Of a DNA stretch of 64,000 nucleotides, positions 1 to 14,618 are shown piece by piece (position 1 is the stretch's first letter; every line of letters starts with the position of its first letter). The position numbers and the translations under genes were made by a program. Source of the DNA: Marmoricola sp. OAE513 (GTDB lineage: Bacteria; Actinomycetota; Actinomycetes; Propionibacteriales; Nocardioidaceae); the NCBI RefSeq assembly GCF_040546585.1, contig NZ_JBEPOC010000001.1, positions 1,178,001-1,242,000 of the forward strand, read 5' to 3'. Below the pieces are notes generated by a model. It worked only from the letters and a program-made list of their open reading frames with translations. It was not told the DNA's origin and made no database searches.

Positions 1-2280
<2,280 letters not shown>

Positions 2281-2330
2281 GGTGGCTTCTGTCCTTCGTT
2301 AGTTCTGGAAATCAAGCATGGACTGAGGTT

Positions 2331-2358
2331 CCGGGCCGGCCCTCGCGAGCCGGCCCGG
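2331..2358 (-). other. strong intercistronic hairpin between rpoB and rpoC
   Basis: A perfect 10-bp inverted repeat (CCGGGCCGGC / GCCGGCCCGG) with an 8-nt loop lies between the rpoB stop and the rpoC start. No T-run follows on the minus strand, so it does not look like a complete intrinsic terminator. It may be an mRNA processing or stabilising structure, or simply a GC-rich spacer; the function is inferred only. Confidence 0.5.
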
Positions 2359-2364
2359 GACGGC

Positions 2365-5892
<3,528 letters not shown>

Positions 5893-5988
5893 GAGTGGTC
5901 CTTCCGAGGCACATGTGTGACGGCGTCAGCCCACCACAAACCGGCCACCGGACAGGCGGGATGCATTTGAGAGCAGACGCAAAGATGG

Positions 5989-6017
5989 AGAATACCGAAG
6001 GGCAGGCAGAAACACAA
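5989..6017 (-). promoter_or_regulatory. probable rpoB promoter
   Basis: On the minus strand a -35 box TTGTGT (6017-6012) and a -10 box TATTCT (5994-5989) are separated by exactly 17 bases, in the locally AT-richer 216-base gap between the mce operon and rpoB. It implies a 5' leader of roughly 90 bases before the TTG start. Found by eye; no transcript data. Confidence 0.5.
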
Positions 6018-6108
6018 CAGCCAAATTCCGGGAGAAAACACAGACCCGGCTGTTCGTTGGCGCAAGCATGAACTCCGAAAGGCGCTGCGTCAAGCACCGG
6101 GGGCGGGC

Positions 6109-7002
6109 TCAGTAGATGTCGAGGTCCTCGACGAGCCACTTGTCGCCCGAGTGCAGCATCGTGACCCGGATCCTCCAGGCCCGCTCCTGGGCCTCGGTAC
6201 CGGTCTTCGTCGTGGTGGTGTTCAGGAAGACCAGGATCCGTGCCCGTTTGGCATCGGCCTCGATGACACCGGTCTCGCCGATCTCGACCTTCTGCGCCGC
6301 CTTGAGCTTGATCGCCCCGCCCGGGGCGCCGTTGGCGCCCTTGGTGAGCAGGTCGTACGTCGCCAGGAACTCCTTGCGGAAGGAGGGTGCCACGTACGCC
6401 GAGATCTTCTCCCGGTCGGCGTCGATCGTGCGGTAGTCGTAGGACAGCGCGGCGGTCATCGCCGTGGCTGCGACCGCCCGGGCCTCGGCGCCGTTCTTCT
6501 CGTCCCTGCGCTCGCTGCTCGCGGTCTCGCGCTCGTCGAGCACGTGCTTGCCGACGAACCCGACCGCCACCAGGGAGGCCAGCAGCAGGACACCGACGAT
6601 CAACAGGGCGACCGTGCTGCCGGCGAGCGCACCGACCAGGCCGCCGCTCCGCGGCTCGGAGGCGGTCAGTTCCGGTTCCACGGCGGGCACGGGAGCCGTC
6701 GAAGCAGGAGCCGGAGCCGCGACCGCCTCCGGCTCCTCGGCAGCGGCGGTGACGACCTCGGCAACCGCGGCGGCGTCGGCGGTCCCGGACCGTTCCTCGC
6801 CTGCTTGCTCCGCGTCGTAGGCGTTGCGCCGCTGCGGGTCCAGCAGGACGTCGGCGGCCTCGTTGAACATCCGGAACTGGGCGGCGTTGGTGCCAGGCTC
6901 GAACTTGTCGGTGGCATCGCGCCAGGCAGCCTTGATCTCCGCCGGCGTCGCGTCCGGCGCCACGCCCAGGATCTCGTACCAGGACGGCCCGCTCGTCGCC
7001 AT
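6109..7002 (-). CDS. Mce-associated membrane protein with degenerate J-like N-terminal domain
   Basis: 297 aa, last gene of the mce operon. The start ATG (7002) overlaps the TGA of the preceding gene as TGATG and has a GGGGAAAG ribosome site; the longer ORF upstream is not needed. Residues 5-65 look like a DnaJ J-domain (WYEILGV..., FNEAADVLLDP..., R-R-x-A-Y-D), but the HPD tripeptide that stimulates Hsp70 is absent: the helix II-III loop reads D-K-F-E-P-G-T. Residues 70-120 are an Ala/Pro/Glu linker, about 121-155 a single membrane helix, and 165-297 an extracytoplasmic domain of the Mce-associated type ending L-V-E-D-L-D-I-Y. It is probably an accessory or stabilising subunit of the Mce importer; a true co-chaperone role is doubtful. 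Confidence 0.8.
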   Translation of the reverse strand: MATSGPSWYEILGVAPDATPAEIKAAWRDATDKFEPGTNAAQFRMFNEAADVLLDPQRRNAYDAEQAGEERSGTADAAAVAEVVTAAAEEPEAVAAPAPASTAPVPAVEPELTASEPRSGGLVGALAGSTVALLIVGVLLLASLVAVGFVGKHVLDERETASSERRDEKNGAEARAVAATAMTAALSYDYRTIDADREKISAYVAPSFRKEFLATYDLLTKGANGAPGGAIKLKAAQKVEIGETGVIEADAKRARILVFLNTTTTKTGTEAQERAWRIRVTMLHSGDKWLVEDLDIY

Positions 7003-7523
7003 CAGCTTTCCCCGTCGATGTCGGTGCTGTTGTCGACCAGCCACTTGCCGCCGACCTTGCGCAGGCTGATCACCCAGCGGAAGCCCTGGCCGAGGTCCTT
7101 GCCGTTGACGACGAAGTTCTGGTCGTGGGCGACCATCACGGACGCGCTGTCGCTGTCGATATCGATCACCGCGGCGGACTGGATCTTGCCCTTGGCCGCG
7201 TTGCTCGTCGAGCTGCCCGAGCCGCTGGTGGACCCGAGCTGGCCGTCGACACCCGCGGTGAACTGAGCCCTGAACTTCGAGGTCAGCAGCTCCGAGACGC
7301 TCGCGACGTAACCCTTGAGGTCAGCTGTGTCGACGGCGTCGACCCGCAGCGCGAACTGCTCGGCGACGTTGATGACCTGCTGACGCTCGTGTTCGTCGGC
7401 GCTCGCACCGTCGGGCTCGGGCAGGAGGAGCAGCACCGCCGTCGCCGCCAGGGCGAGGACGAGCGCGACGACGAGTCCGAGCGCGAGGTGACGTCGGGCG
7501 CTGCCGGGTGCTTCGAGGCTCAA
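7002..7523 (-). CDS. Mce-associated membrane protein
   Basis: 173 aa. A TTG start at 7523 is the first possible start after an in-frame stop and lies 4 bases after mceF. A membrane helix at about residues 12-35 (L-A-L-G-L-V-V-A-L-V...) is followed by an extracytoplasmic NTF2-like domain ending K-V-G-G-K-W-L-V-D-N, the typical layout of proteins encoded just after mceF. These are thought to support assembly or stability of Mce complexes in the cell envelope. The downstream gene overlaps by one base, so the two are translationally coupled. No good ribosome site precedes the TTG, which fits coupling to mceF. Confidence 0.82.
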   Translation of the reverse strand: MSLEAPGSARRHLALGLVVALVLALAATAVLLLLPEPDGASADEHERQQVINVAEQFALRVDAVDTADLKGYVASVSELLTSKFRAQFTAGVDGQLGSTSGSGSSTSNAAKGKIQSAAVIDIDSDSASVMVAHDQNFVVNGKDLGQGFRWVISLRKVGGKWLVDNSTDIDGES

Positions 7524-7527
7524 GCGA

Positions 7528-8781
7528 TCACGTCAACGGCTGCAGCAACAAGGTGTTCCACACGGTCTCCCCCGCGACCGGGCTGCCACCAGCGGTGGCG
7601 GACGCCTGGTCGTTCCAGCTCGTCGTACCCTTGGCCAGATCGTACGTGGCCACCGGTGAGTCGAAACCGGTCGCCGTCCTCGGGGCGAACTGCGCACCGC
7701 GCGGCACGAGCTTGCCGGACATGTCGGTGCAGGCTGCGTCCTCGTCCATCGCCTTGTCCTCGGTCTGCAGCGGCGTACGCCGCTCCTTCGGGTCGTAACC
7801 CTTGGCGCAGAGACCGGGCGTCTGGGTGAGCACGAGGCCGAACCGGGCGTTGACCCCTTCGGAATTCTTCGCCGCGACCGTGAAGCCGCCGGCGACCATG
7901 TAGGGGTAGAGCACCAGGACCTGCCGGATGCCCGGGAGGTGCTTGACGATGATGTTGCCGGTGGTGACCAGGTTGTTGATCAGGCTGCCGAGGTCGACCT
8001 GGTTCTGCTGCAGGAAGGTTCGCAGCTCGTTCGCCGTCGCCGACCCGTTGTCGATCAGTGCGCGCAGCGAGGCGTCGTTGTCGGCCAGGACGCCGGTGAA
8101 CAGCGAGAGGTCCTTCGCGAAGCTCTTGATCGCCGAACCCTTGAGGGCCTGGGTCGTGAGGACCGTCTTCCCGTCCTTGATGAGCGCCGTGGTCACGTCG
8201 AAGTTGTCGTTCGCGGCCTGGATGAAGTCGTTGGACGTGTCGATGATCTGACCGAGATCGTCGCCGGTGTCCTTGAACGCGTCGCCCAGCTCGCTCACCA
8301 CCGTGCGCAGGCTGCCCTCGGGAACCGAGCGGACGAGACCGTCCAGGTTGGTGAGGATCTCCGTGGTGGAGACCGGGATCTGGGTGCTGACCTGCTTGAT
8401 GACCGAGTTGTCCTTGAGGTAAGGCCCCCCGTCGCTCTTCGGCTGGAGCTCGACGTACTGCTCACCGACCGCGGACTTGTTGCCGACCAGCGCGATCGCG
8501 TCGGCCGGGATCTTGTCCTCGCCCTTGTCGATGGCCAGGACGACGGTGACGCCCTCCTTGGTGAGCTTCATGTCCTCGACCTGGCCGACCCCGACACCGC
8601 GGTAGGTCACCTCGGCGCCGGTGAAGATACCCCCGGACTCCTTGAACTGAGCGTTGACCTGGTACGTCGAGTCGTAGACGAGACGATCCAGGCGGGCGTA
8701 ACGCGCGCCGACGTACGAGACGCCGATGAGCGTGATGAAGACGAACGCCAGCAGCTGCTTCTTGGTCCGGGAGGTGATCAT
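7528..8781 (-). CDS. mceF: Mce family protein, MceF position
   Basis: 417 aa, sixth and last of the Mce substrate-binding subunits. The N-terminal membrane anchor (about residues 8-26) is followed by the MlaD/MCE domain (G-A-E-V-T-Y-R-G-V-G-V-G-Q-V, about 50-125) and a long helical region predicted to contribute to the lipid-conducting tube across the periplasm. Its ATG overlaps the mceE stop as ATGA, so translation is coupled. Mce complexes import lipids or sterols with the YrbE permease pair and an ATPase; the substrate here is unknown. Assignment as MceF rests on its place in the operon. Confidence 0.9.
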   Translation of the reverse strand: MITSRTKKQLLAFVFITLIGVSYVGARYARLDRLVYDSTYQVNAQFKESGGIFTGAEVTYRGVGVGQVEDMKLTKEGVTVVLAIDKGEDKIPADAIALVGNKSAVGEQYVELQPKSDGGPYLKDNSVIKQVSTQIPVSTTEILTNLDGLVRSVPEGSLRTVVSELGDAFKDTGDDLGQIIDTSNDFIQAANDNFDVTTALIKDGKTVLTTQALKGSAIKSFAKDLSLFTGVLADNDASLRALIDNGSATANELRTFLQQNQVDLGSLINNLVTTGNIIVKHLPGIRQVLVLYPYMVAGGFTVAAKNSEGVNARFGLVLTQTPGLCAKGYDPKERRTPLQTEDKAMDEDAACTDMSGKLVPRGAQFAPRTATGFDSPVATYDLAKGTTSWNDQASATAGGSPVAGETVWNTLLLQPLT

Positions 8782-10197
8782 CCGGCCGTCACCCCCGAGA
8801 GGAGCATCGTGCCGAGAGCCGAATCGTAGCCGGTGCCGGTGAGCAGGAACGGATCCTGCTTCACGTCACCGCCAGCGGCCACGCCGGGGGCGGGGCGCCC
8901 CAGACCGAGGCCATGCAGCAGCTCGGCCAGCGGGTTGGACGTCGCCGGCGGCTTGCTGGCGCCACCACCGGTCGAGCCACCGACGCCCGGGTTCGGGAGC
9001 CCCGCCGCCACCGTTCGCCTTGCTGCCGGCGCAGAGCACGGCGATCAGCTTGCAGACCTGCTGCAACTGAGTGCCGTTGAGCAGGTTCTTCACGGCGGTG
9101 CACTGGGCGCCGGTCGGCTTCTTGCCGCAGTTGCCGAGCAGGTCGGCCAGGCTGACGCCGGGCTGTAGACCCGGAATCGTCGGCAGGTTGAAGAGGTCGA
9201 GCGACAGGTTGATCGACAGGTTGGTGAAGTCGCCCATGTGCAGGTTGCGCGCAACCTCCGGGTCGCGGCCGACGGCCTCGTCGATGAACGGGTAGGTCAG
9301 CACGACCTGCAGCGACTTCGGCAGCGCGTCACCGGCCTTGGCCAGGGCGGAGAGCACCGGAGCGAGGTTCTTCAGGGCGTCGATCGTCGACTCCTTGGAC
9401 GCCTGGATGACCTTGACGCCGACCGAGCTCAGGTTGGACAGAGCCTTCAGCATCTTCACCAGGTCTTGCCGCTGGCCGTTGACCGACTTCAGGGCCGCGG
9501 GCAGCTGCTCCAGCGTCTGCCTGATGGTGCCGTCCTGCTGGCGCAGCTGCACGGAGAGCCTGTTGACGTTCTCGAGGGCCTTGATGATCGAGCCCTTGTT
9601 CTCGTCGAGCTGCTCGGTGAAGCTGCGGATCTGCGTGATGATCGAGCGGACCTCGTCCTCACGACCGTCGAAGGCCTTGTTCAGCTCCTCAGAGATCGAC
9701 TTGAGCTGGCCGACGCCACCACCGTTGAGCAGCAGGGCGAGCGCCTGGAAGACCTCTTCTACCTCGTGGTTCCGGCCGGAGTCCTTGAGCGTGATGATGT
9801 CGCCGCTGGTCAGCTTTCCGACCGGATCGGTGGGCTTGCTCAGCGACACGAACTTCTCGCCGAGGAGGCTGGTCTGGCGGATCTCCGCGCGGGTGTTGTC
9901 CGGCAGGTCGATGGTGCGGGGCAGCTCCACGGTGACATCGGCCGTGTAGCCCTTGAGATCGATCGCAGTGACCTTGCCGACCGTGACGTCGTCGACCTTG
10001 ACCGTCGACTGTGGCACCAGGTCGAGCACGTCGCGGAACTGGATGTGCACCTTGATCGGGTTCGACCCTGTGTCGGCGCCGCCCGGAAGCGGCAGGTCGT
10101 AGACCGAACAGCTGCTCAGGACGACCGAGCCGACCACCGCGCTCGCGACCGCGGCGAAGCGGCCGCGTCGGGTCGCTCGGAACGGGTTCAGCCTCAT
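8778..10197 (-). CDS. mceE: Mce family lipoprotein, MceE position (single-base frameshift)
   Basis: Fifth Mce subunit and the lipoprotein of the set: residues 1-30 form a signal peptide ending in the lipobox L-S-S-C. The start ATG (10197) overlaps mceD as ATGA. The MCE domain follows (V-D-D-V-T-V-G-K-V) and then a coiled helical region. The reading frame breaks in a Gly-rich linker at a C4 run (9000-9003 on the plus strand). Removing one base restores ...A-N-G-G-G-G-L-P-N-P-G-V-G-G... and an intact C-terminus that overlaps mceF normally, giving about 472 aa. As sequenced, the first frame runs on to 8866 as low-quality Arg/Pro-rich protein. This may be a sequencing error or real loss of the tail; the MCE domain itself is upstream and intact. 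Confidence 0.88.
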
Positions 10198-11357
10198 CGC
10201 GGCACCCCCAGGACGTCGGCGAGCGTGTTGTTGCCGAGGTTCGGCGCCGTCAGCAGCGAGGCCGTCTCCGGCGTCAACGCGGACGGGCGACCGAGGCCCA
10301 GGAGCTTGAGGATCGAGGTCAGCGGGCCGCACGCGTCGGGCACCAGCGCACACAGGACGACGCTCGGTTTGGCCGTGAGCTGGTTGACCGTCTCGCCGAT
10401 GTTGGCACGGGTGTCGAGGGTTCCCGCGGTCTCGTTGTAGGTGAGCGCCAGGTTGTTCAGCGCGGCCGGGGCGTAGGTCAACGACTCCTCGAGCTGCTTG
10501 CGGTTCTTCACGAACACCTTGCTGATCTGGTTGAGGCCCTTGATGTTCGTGGACAGCGCAGCCTTGTTCTCCGCCACGAAGCTGCGGATCTCCGTCATAG
10601 CCACCGACAGGTTCTTCAGCACCTTCGCCAGGTCACCCCGCTCGTCGGCCAGCAGGCCCGCACCGGAGGCGAGCGAGTCGTTGAACCGGCGCACCGTGTC
10701 GTCGTTCGCCGCGAGCGCCTGGGTGAACTTCTCCACCTCGGACACCGTGCCGAACAGCTCGTCCTTGTTGTCGGCGAGGGTCTTGGTCAGCTTGCTGAGG
10801 TTCTTCAGCGTCTGGTTGAACTTCACGCCCTGACCACCGAAGTTCTTGGCCGTCGAGTCGAGCAGGCGGGTGAGCGCACCCGTGCCGGTGGAGTCCGGCT
10901 TGTTCGCGCCGTCGGGGCCGAGGGCCACGGTGAGGTTGTTGATCGAACCGAAGATCTCGTCGAGCTCGAGCGGCGTGGCCGTGCGGTCGACGCCGAGCTT
11001 GGCGTTGTCGCCCAGCTTCGCACCACCGCGGTAGACGGGAGTCAGCTGCACGAACCGGTCACCGACAATCGACGGCGAGATCACGGCCGCCTTCACGTCC
11101 TTGGGCAGGTCGTACTTGGCGTCATAGTGGAACTTCACCCGCACCTTGGTGCCGAGCGGGGTCACCTCGTCGACCTTGCCGACCGCGACGCCGAGGATCT
11201 TGACGTCGGAGCCTTTGTAGAGCGAGACCGAGCGCGGGAAGTCCGCGGTGATGGACTTGGTGTCGCTCCCGGGCAGGATCAGCAGGACCGCGCCCACGAG
11301 CAGAACCACGATCGCGACCACGAACACGGCCGGGTTGTCGAGGAAGATCTTCTTCAT
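10194..11357 (-). CDS. mceD: Mce family protein, MceD position
   Basis: 387 aa from the ATG at 11357 (M-K-K-I-F-L-D-N), which overlaps the mceC stop as TGATG; a longer upstream ORF start is rejected because it lies inside mceC. It has an N-terminal membrane anchor (about residues 8-28), an MCE domain (G-S-D-V-K-I-L-G-V-A-V-G-K-V) and a long helical body, ending with a Leu/Pro-rich tail. It is one of six related subunits expected to form the hetero-hexameric lipid-binding assembly. The order of subunits matches mycobacterial mce operons; substrate unknown. Confidence 0.9.
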   Translation of the reverse strand: MKKIFLDNPAVFVVAIVVLLVGAVLLILPGSDTKSITADFPRSVSLYKGSDVKILGVAVGKVDEVTPLGTKVRVKFHYDAKYDLPKDVKAAVISPSIVGDRFVQLTPVYRGGAKLGDNAKLGVDRTATPLELDEIFGSINNLTVALGPDGANKPDSTGTGALTRLLDSTAKNFGGQGVKFNQTLKNLSKLTKTLADNKDELFGTVSEVEKFTQALAANDDTVRRFNDSLASGAGLLADERGDLAKVLKNLSVAMTEIRSFVAENKAALSTNIKGLNQISKVFVKNRKQLEESLTYAPAALNNLALTYNETAGTLDTRANIGETVNQLTAKPSVVLCALVPDACGPLTSILKLLGLGRPSALTPETASLLTAPNLGNNTLADVLGVPR

Positions 11358-12331
11358 CAGCCACCAGCTCCCAGGGCCGGCGCGGGCGGCAGGTTCGAGA
11401 TCCAGTTGTCGAACCACGGACCGGAGCCGAGCGTGTTGGTGAAGACCCGGTAGAACGGTGCGAGCAGCCGCAGCGAGTCGTCCAGGTTCGTCTGGTTCTT
11501 GCGCAGGACGTTGACCACACCCGTCAGGTTGGAGAGCGCGGGCTTGAGGTCGCCCCGGCTCTGGCGGACCAGCGCGGTCAGCTCGGTGGAGAGCTTGCTC
11601 GTCGAGACCAGCAACGTGTGCACGGCCTCCCGACGGGCGACGATCGCACGGAGCAGGACGTCGCCGTCCTTCATCAAGGTGACGATGTCCTGGTTACGGT
11701 CGGCGAGCACGCCGGAGACCTTCTTCAGGTTCGTCAGCAGCAGGTTGACCTGGTCGTCACGCGCGGCGACGTTGGCCGACAGCGCCGAGAGGCCCGACAG
11801 GGTGCTCTTCAACTCCTCCGGCGTGTTCGCGGTGGCCTCGGCGAGCGTGTTGAGCGACGTGGTGAGCTGGTCGAGGTTGATCTTCTCGGCCCGCTCGGCG
11901 AGACCGGAGAAGGCCTCGACCACGTCGTACGCCGAGCGCGTCCGCGACTGCGGGATGACCGCACCCTCCTTCAGCTGACCCGAGCCCTTGGGCTCGAGCG
12001 CGAGGAACATGGCGCCGAGCAGGGTCTTCACCTTGATCTGGGCGCCGGTCTCACGACCGAAGTCCGAGTCGGTCTTGATCTTGAAGCCGACCTTCACGGC
12101 GTCCCCGGAGAGCTCGACACTGGTCACCTTGCCGACGCGGACGCCGGCGATCCGGACCTCGTCGTTCGGCTTGAGGCCGCTGGAATCGCTGAACTTCGCG
12201 TAGTAGGTGTCGCCGCCGCCGATGATCGGCAGCGAGTCCGCCTTGAAGGCCACCAGGATCAGCAGCACGATCGTGAGCAGGCTGGCTGCGCCGATCTTGA
12301 CGGGGTTGCGTTCACGGAAGGGGGTACTCAT
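11357..12331 (-). CDS. mceC: Mce family protein, MceC position
   Basis: 324 aa. The ATG at 12331 (M-S-T-P-F-R-E-R-N-P) overlaps the mceB stop as ATGA, better than the ATG five codons upstream. Membrane anchor at about residues 15-33, MCE domain around 45-120 (N-D-E-V-R-I-A-G-V-R-V-G-K-V), then helical repeats. Shorter than the other subunits and without an extended C-terminal tail. Part of the coupled run of YrbE and Mce genes and so presumably an equal-stoichiometry subunit of the importer. Confidence 0.9.
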   Translation of the reverse strand: MSTPFRERNPVKIGAASLLTIVLLILVAFKADSLPIIGGGDTYYAKFSDSSGLKPNDEVRIAGVRVGKVTSVELSGDAVKVGFKIKTDSDFGRETGAQIKVKTLLGAMFLALEPKGSGQLKEGAVIPQSRTRSAYDVVEAFSGLAERAEKINLDQLTTSLNTLAEATANTPEELKSTLSGLSALSANVAARDDQVNLLLTNLKKVSGVLADRNQDIVTLMKDGDVLLRAIVARREAVHTLLVSTSKLSTELTALVRQSRGDLKPALSNLTGVVNVLRKNQTNLDDSLRLLAPFYRVFTNTLGSGPWFDNWISNLPPAPALGAGG

Positions 12332-13371
12332 GGCTTGAGGTTGCACCTCCCGTTCCCGCCCGGGTACGTCTGGTACGGGATCGCGAGCGGGCCGGTCGGC
12401 AGGATCACCTTGGCCTTGAACTCGCAGAGGTAGAAGTTGAAGAAGGATCCGTAGATCGCCGTGCGGCCGATCTTCTCGAGCTTGATCGGCAGGATCTGCA
12501 GAGCACGGTCGATCTCCCCACGTCCCTTGTTCAGGTTCGTGGCGACCTCGCGGAGACCCTTGATGCTGGCCACCAGGCTCGGCCGGATGCCGGTCGTGAT
12601 GTCCGCGGTCTGGTCGGTCAGCGCCGAGATCGAGTCGAGCGAATTCAGGATCGCGTCCTTGTCCTTGGTCAGTCCGCCGATGAAGTCCCGGAACTGGACG
12701 ATCAGGTTGGAGAGCTCGACGTCCCGGTCACCGACCGTGGTGAGGACGGCGTTCAGGTTGTCGATGACGTCACCGATCAGCTGGTCGCGGTCGGCCAGGG
12801 TCTGGGTGATCGAGCCTGTGCTGCGCAGCAGCCCCTCGAGGTTCCCGCCCTCGCCCTGGAAGACCTGGATGATCTCGTAGGACAGCTTGTTGACGTCGGC
12901 CGGGCTGAGCGCGGCGAACAGCGGCTTGAAGCCGTTGAAGAGCACGGTGAGGTCGAGTGCGGCCTCGGTCCGCTTCAGCGGGATCTCGGCGTTCTCCGGG
13001 AGCCGGGTGGTGCTGCCGATCCCCTGCGCCAGTGAGATGTAGCGCTGGCCAACGAGGTTGCGGTACCGGATCCGGGCGGTCGAGGCGCCGGTCAGCTCGG
13101 TCTTGTCGCGCACGGTGAAGGTGATCCGCGCCTTGGTCCGGTCGACGATCTCGACCTTCTTGACGCTGCCCACCTTGACGCCGGCGACGCGGACGTCGTC
13201 GCCCTTGACCACGCCGGTGGCGTCGGAGAAGACCGCCCTGTACTCACGGGTCTTCTCGAAGCTCAGGTTGCCGATCAGGACCACCAGCACGCCGGTGGCA
13301 AGCGTGGTGACGACGATGAAGGTGACCAGCTTGATCAGGTCACCACGGGTGCGCTTGTCGAGCATCTTCAT
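12328..13371 (-). CDS. mceB: Mce family protein, MceB position
   Basis: 347 aa; ATG at 13371 overlaps the mceA stop as ATGA. N-terminal membrane helix (about residues 14-35), MCE domain with G-D-D-V-R-V-A-G-V-K-V-G-S-V, then a helical region and a C-terminal segment with two Cys (Y-L-C-E-F and G-R-C-N-L) that could pair outside the membrane. Second Mce subunit by order. Function as a lipid-importer subunit is known for the family; the ligand cannot be read from sequence. Confidence 0.9.
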   Translation of the reverse strand: MKMLDKRTRGDLIKLVTFIVVTTLATGVLVVLIGNLSFEKTREYRAVFSDATGVVKGDDVRVAGVKVGSVKKVEIVDRTKARITFTVRDKTELTGASTARIRYRNLVGQRYISLAQGIGSTTRLPENAEIPLKRTEAALDLTVLFNGFKPLFAALSPADVNKLSYEIIQVFQGEGGNLEGLLRSTGSITQTLADRDQLIGDVIDNLNAVLTTVGDRDVELSNLIVQFRDFIGGLTKDKDAILNSLDSISALTDQTADITTGIRPSLVASIKGLREVATNLNKGRGEIDRALQILPIKLEKIGRTAIYGSFFNFYLCEFKAKVILPTGPLAIPYQTYPGGNGRCNLKP

Positions 13372-14618
13372 CGCAACCGCACCTCCGTCCCGGCAGCCAG
13401 CGGGGCGATCATCAGCGTCGAGTAGTCCGAGACCTGGTCGGAGTCGACACCGCGGGCGGTGCCGGCAAGCCGACCGTAGAACTCGGCCTCTGCCGCGTTG
13501 GTCGTACCGGAGTACGGCGCGACGCGCTGAGCGTCACCACGGCCGATGTTATTCACACCGTCGTCGAGGTTCGGGATGCCGGTGAACGGAATCTTCGGGC
13601 TCGGAAGGCCGAGGCACGCCGGTCCGTTGTCCGCTCCGTAGACCTGCTTGTCCTTCGCAGTGTAGCCACGCGGCTGCATCGGGATGGTGATCAGGTCGAT
13701 GTGGAACACGAAGCCTCGGAAGGTCTTGGCCAGCAACGGCGCCTGGTCAACCAGACCGTTGAGCAGGCACGGGAACTCGGGCGAGTAGCGGTTGAGCAGC
13801 TTGGTCTGCGGGGCGCTGACCTGGCCGAGCCGGATGATGTTGTCACCGTTCTTGTCGAGGAAGACCTTGGCGGTGTCGGAGAACGACGCGGTGTCCTTGA
13901 GGAACGCGTTCAGCTTGGCCTGGCGTCCCTTCAGGGTGTTGGTGGTCTTCACCGTGTTGCGCAGGGTGGCGGCGAGTTGCGGAGCGACGTCGGCGTAGGT
14001 GTCGCTGACCTCGGCGAGCAGCTTGAGGTCGTCGACCAGCGCCGGCACCTGCGGGTTGAAGCGCTTGAGGTAGGAGTTCAACGTCTCGATGTTCTTGCCG
14101 ATGTCGTCACCGCGGCCCTCGAGCGCGGTCGCGATCGCGTTCAACGTGTAGTTGAGCTCGGCCGGCTGGATGGCGGTGAGCAGCGGGTACAGGTCGTTGA
14201 GGACCTTCTCCACCTCGATCGGGAGCTTCGTCTGGCGGATCGTGTCGCCCGCGGCCAGCCTGCCTGCCGGGGACGGCGGGACGACCAGCTCGACGTACTT
14301 CTCACCGAACAGGGTCTTCGGGAGGATCGAGGCGGTCACGTTCTTCGGGATCGGCTTGATCTCGTCGGGGTAGATGCCGAGCGTCAGGACCGCGCCGTCG
14401 GAGCCGGACTCGGCCTCGAGGACCTGCCCGACGATGACGCCGCGGATCTTGACGTCCGCGCGGGCCGGCAGCTGCAGACCGATCGTGTCGGTGTTCAGCT
14501 TCACCTCGTCGAAGGACGTGAACTTCTGCTGGAACACGGCGTTCACGACCCAGATCCCGGAGGCCAGGATCAGGATCAGCGTGACGCCGAGCAGACGGTT
14601 GGTGAGGGTCTTCGACAT
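13368..14618 (-). CDS. mceA: Mce family protein, MceA position
   Basis: 416 aa; ATG 14618 overlaps the yrbEB stop by one base (TGATG). Membrane anchor at residues 8-27, MCE domain (R-A-D-V-K-I-R-G-V-I-V-G-Q-V), helical middle, and a longer C-terminal domain with isolated Cys residues (F-P-C-L-L, P-A-C-L-G) as is common in MceA. First Mce subunit after the two permeases, the usual position. Expected to sit in the inner membrane with the hexamer projecting outward. Confidence 0.91.
   Translation of the reverse strand: MSKTLTNRLLGVTLILILASGIWVVNAVFQQKFTSFDEVKLNTDTIGLQLPARADVKIRGVIVGQVLEAESGSDGAVLTLGIYPDEIKPIPKNVTASILPKTLFGEKYVELVVPPSPAGRLAAGDTIRQTKLPIEVEKVLNDLYPLLTAIQPAELNYTLNAIATALEGRGDDIGKNIETLNSYLKRFNPQVPALVDDLKLLAEVSDTYADVAPQLAATLRNTVKTTNTLKGRQAKLNAFLKDTASFSDTAKVFLDKNGDNIIRLGQVSAPQTKLLNRYSPEFPCLLNGLVDQAPLLAKTFRGFVFHIDLITIPMQPRGYTAKDKQVYGADNGPACLGLPSPKIPFTGIPNLDDGVNNIGRGDAQRVAPYSGTTNAAEAEFYGRLAGTARGVDSDQVSDYSTLMIAPLAAGTEVRLR

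Noticed and set aside
8866-9010. Arg/Pro-rich C-terminus of MceE in the uninterrupted frame
   Set aside because: The other frame gives a Gly/Pro linker and tail that meets the mceF start with an ATGA overlap, so this tail is a frameshift product.
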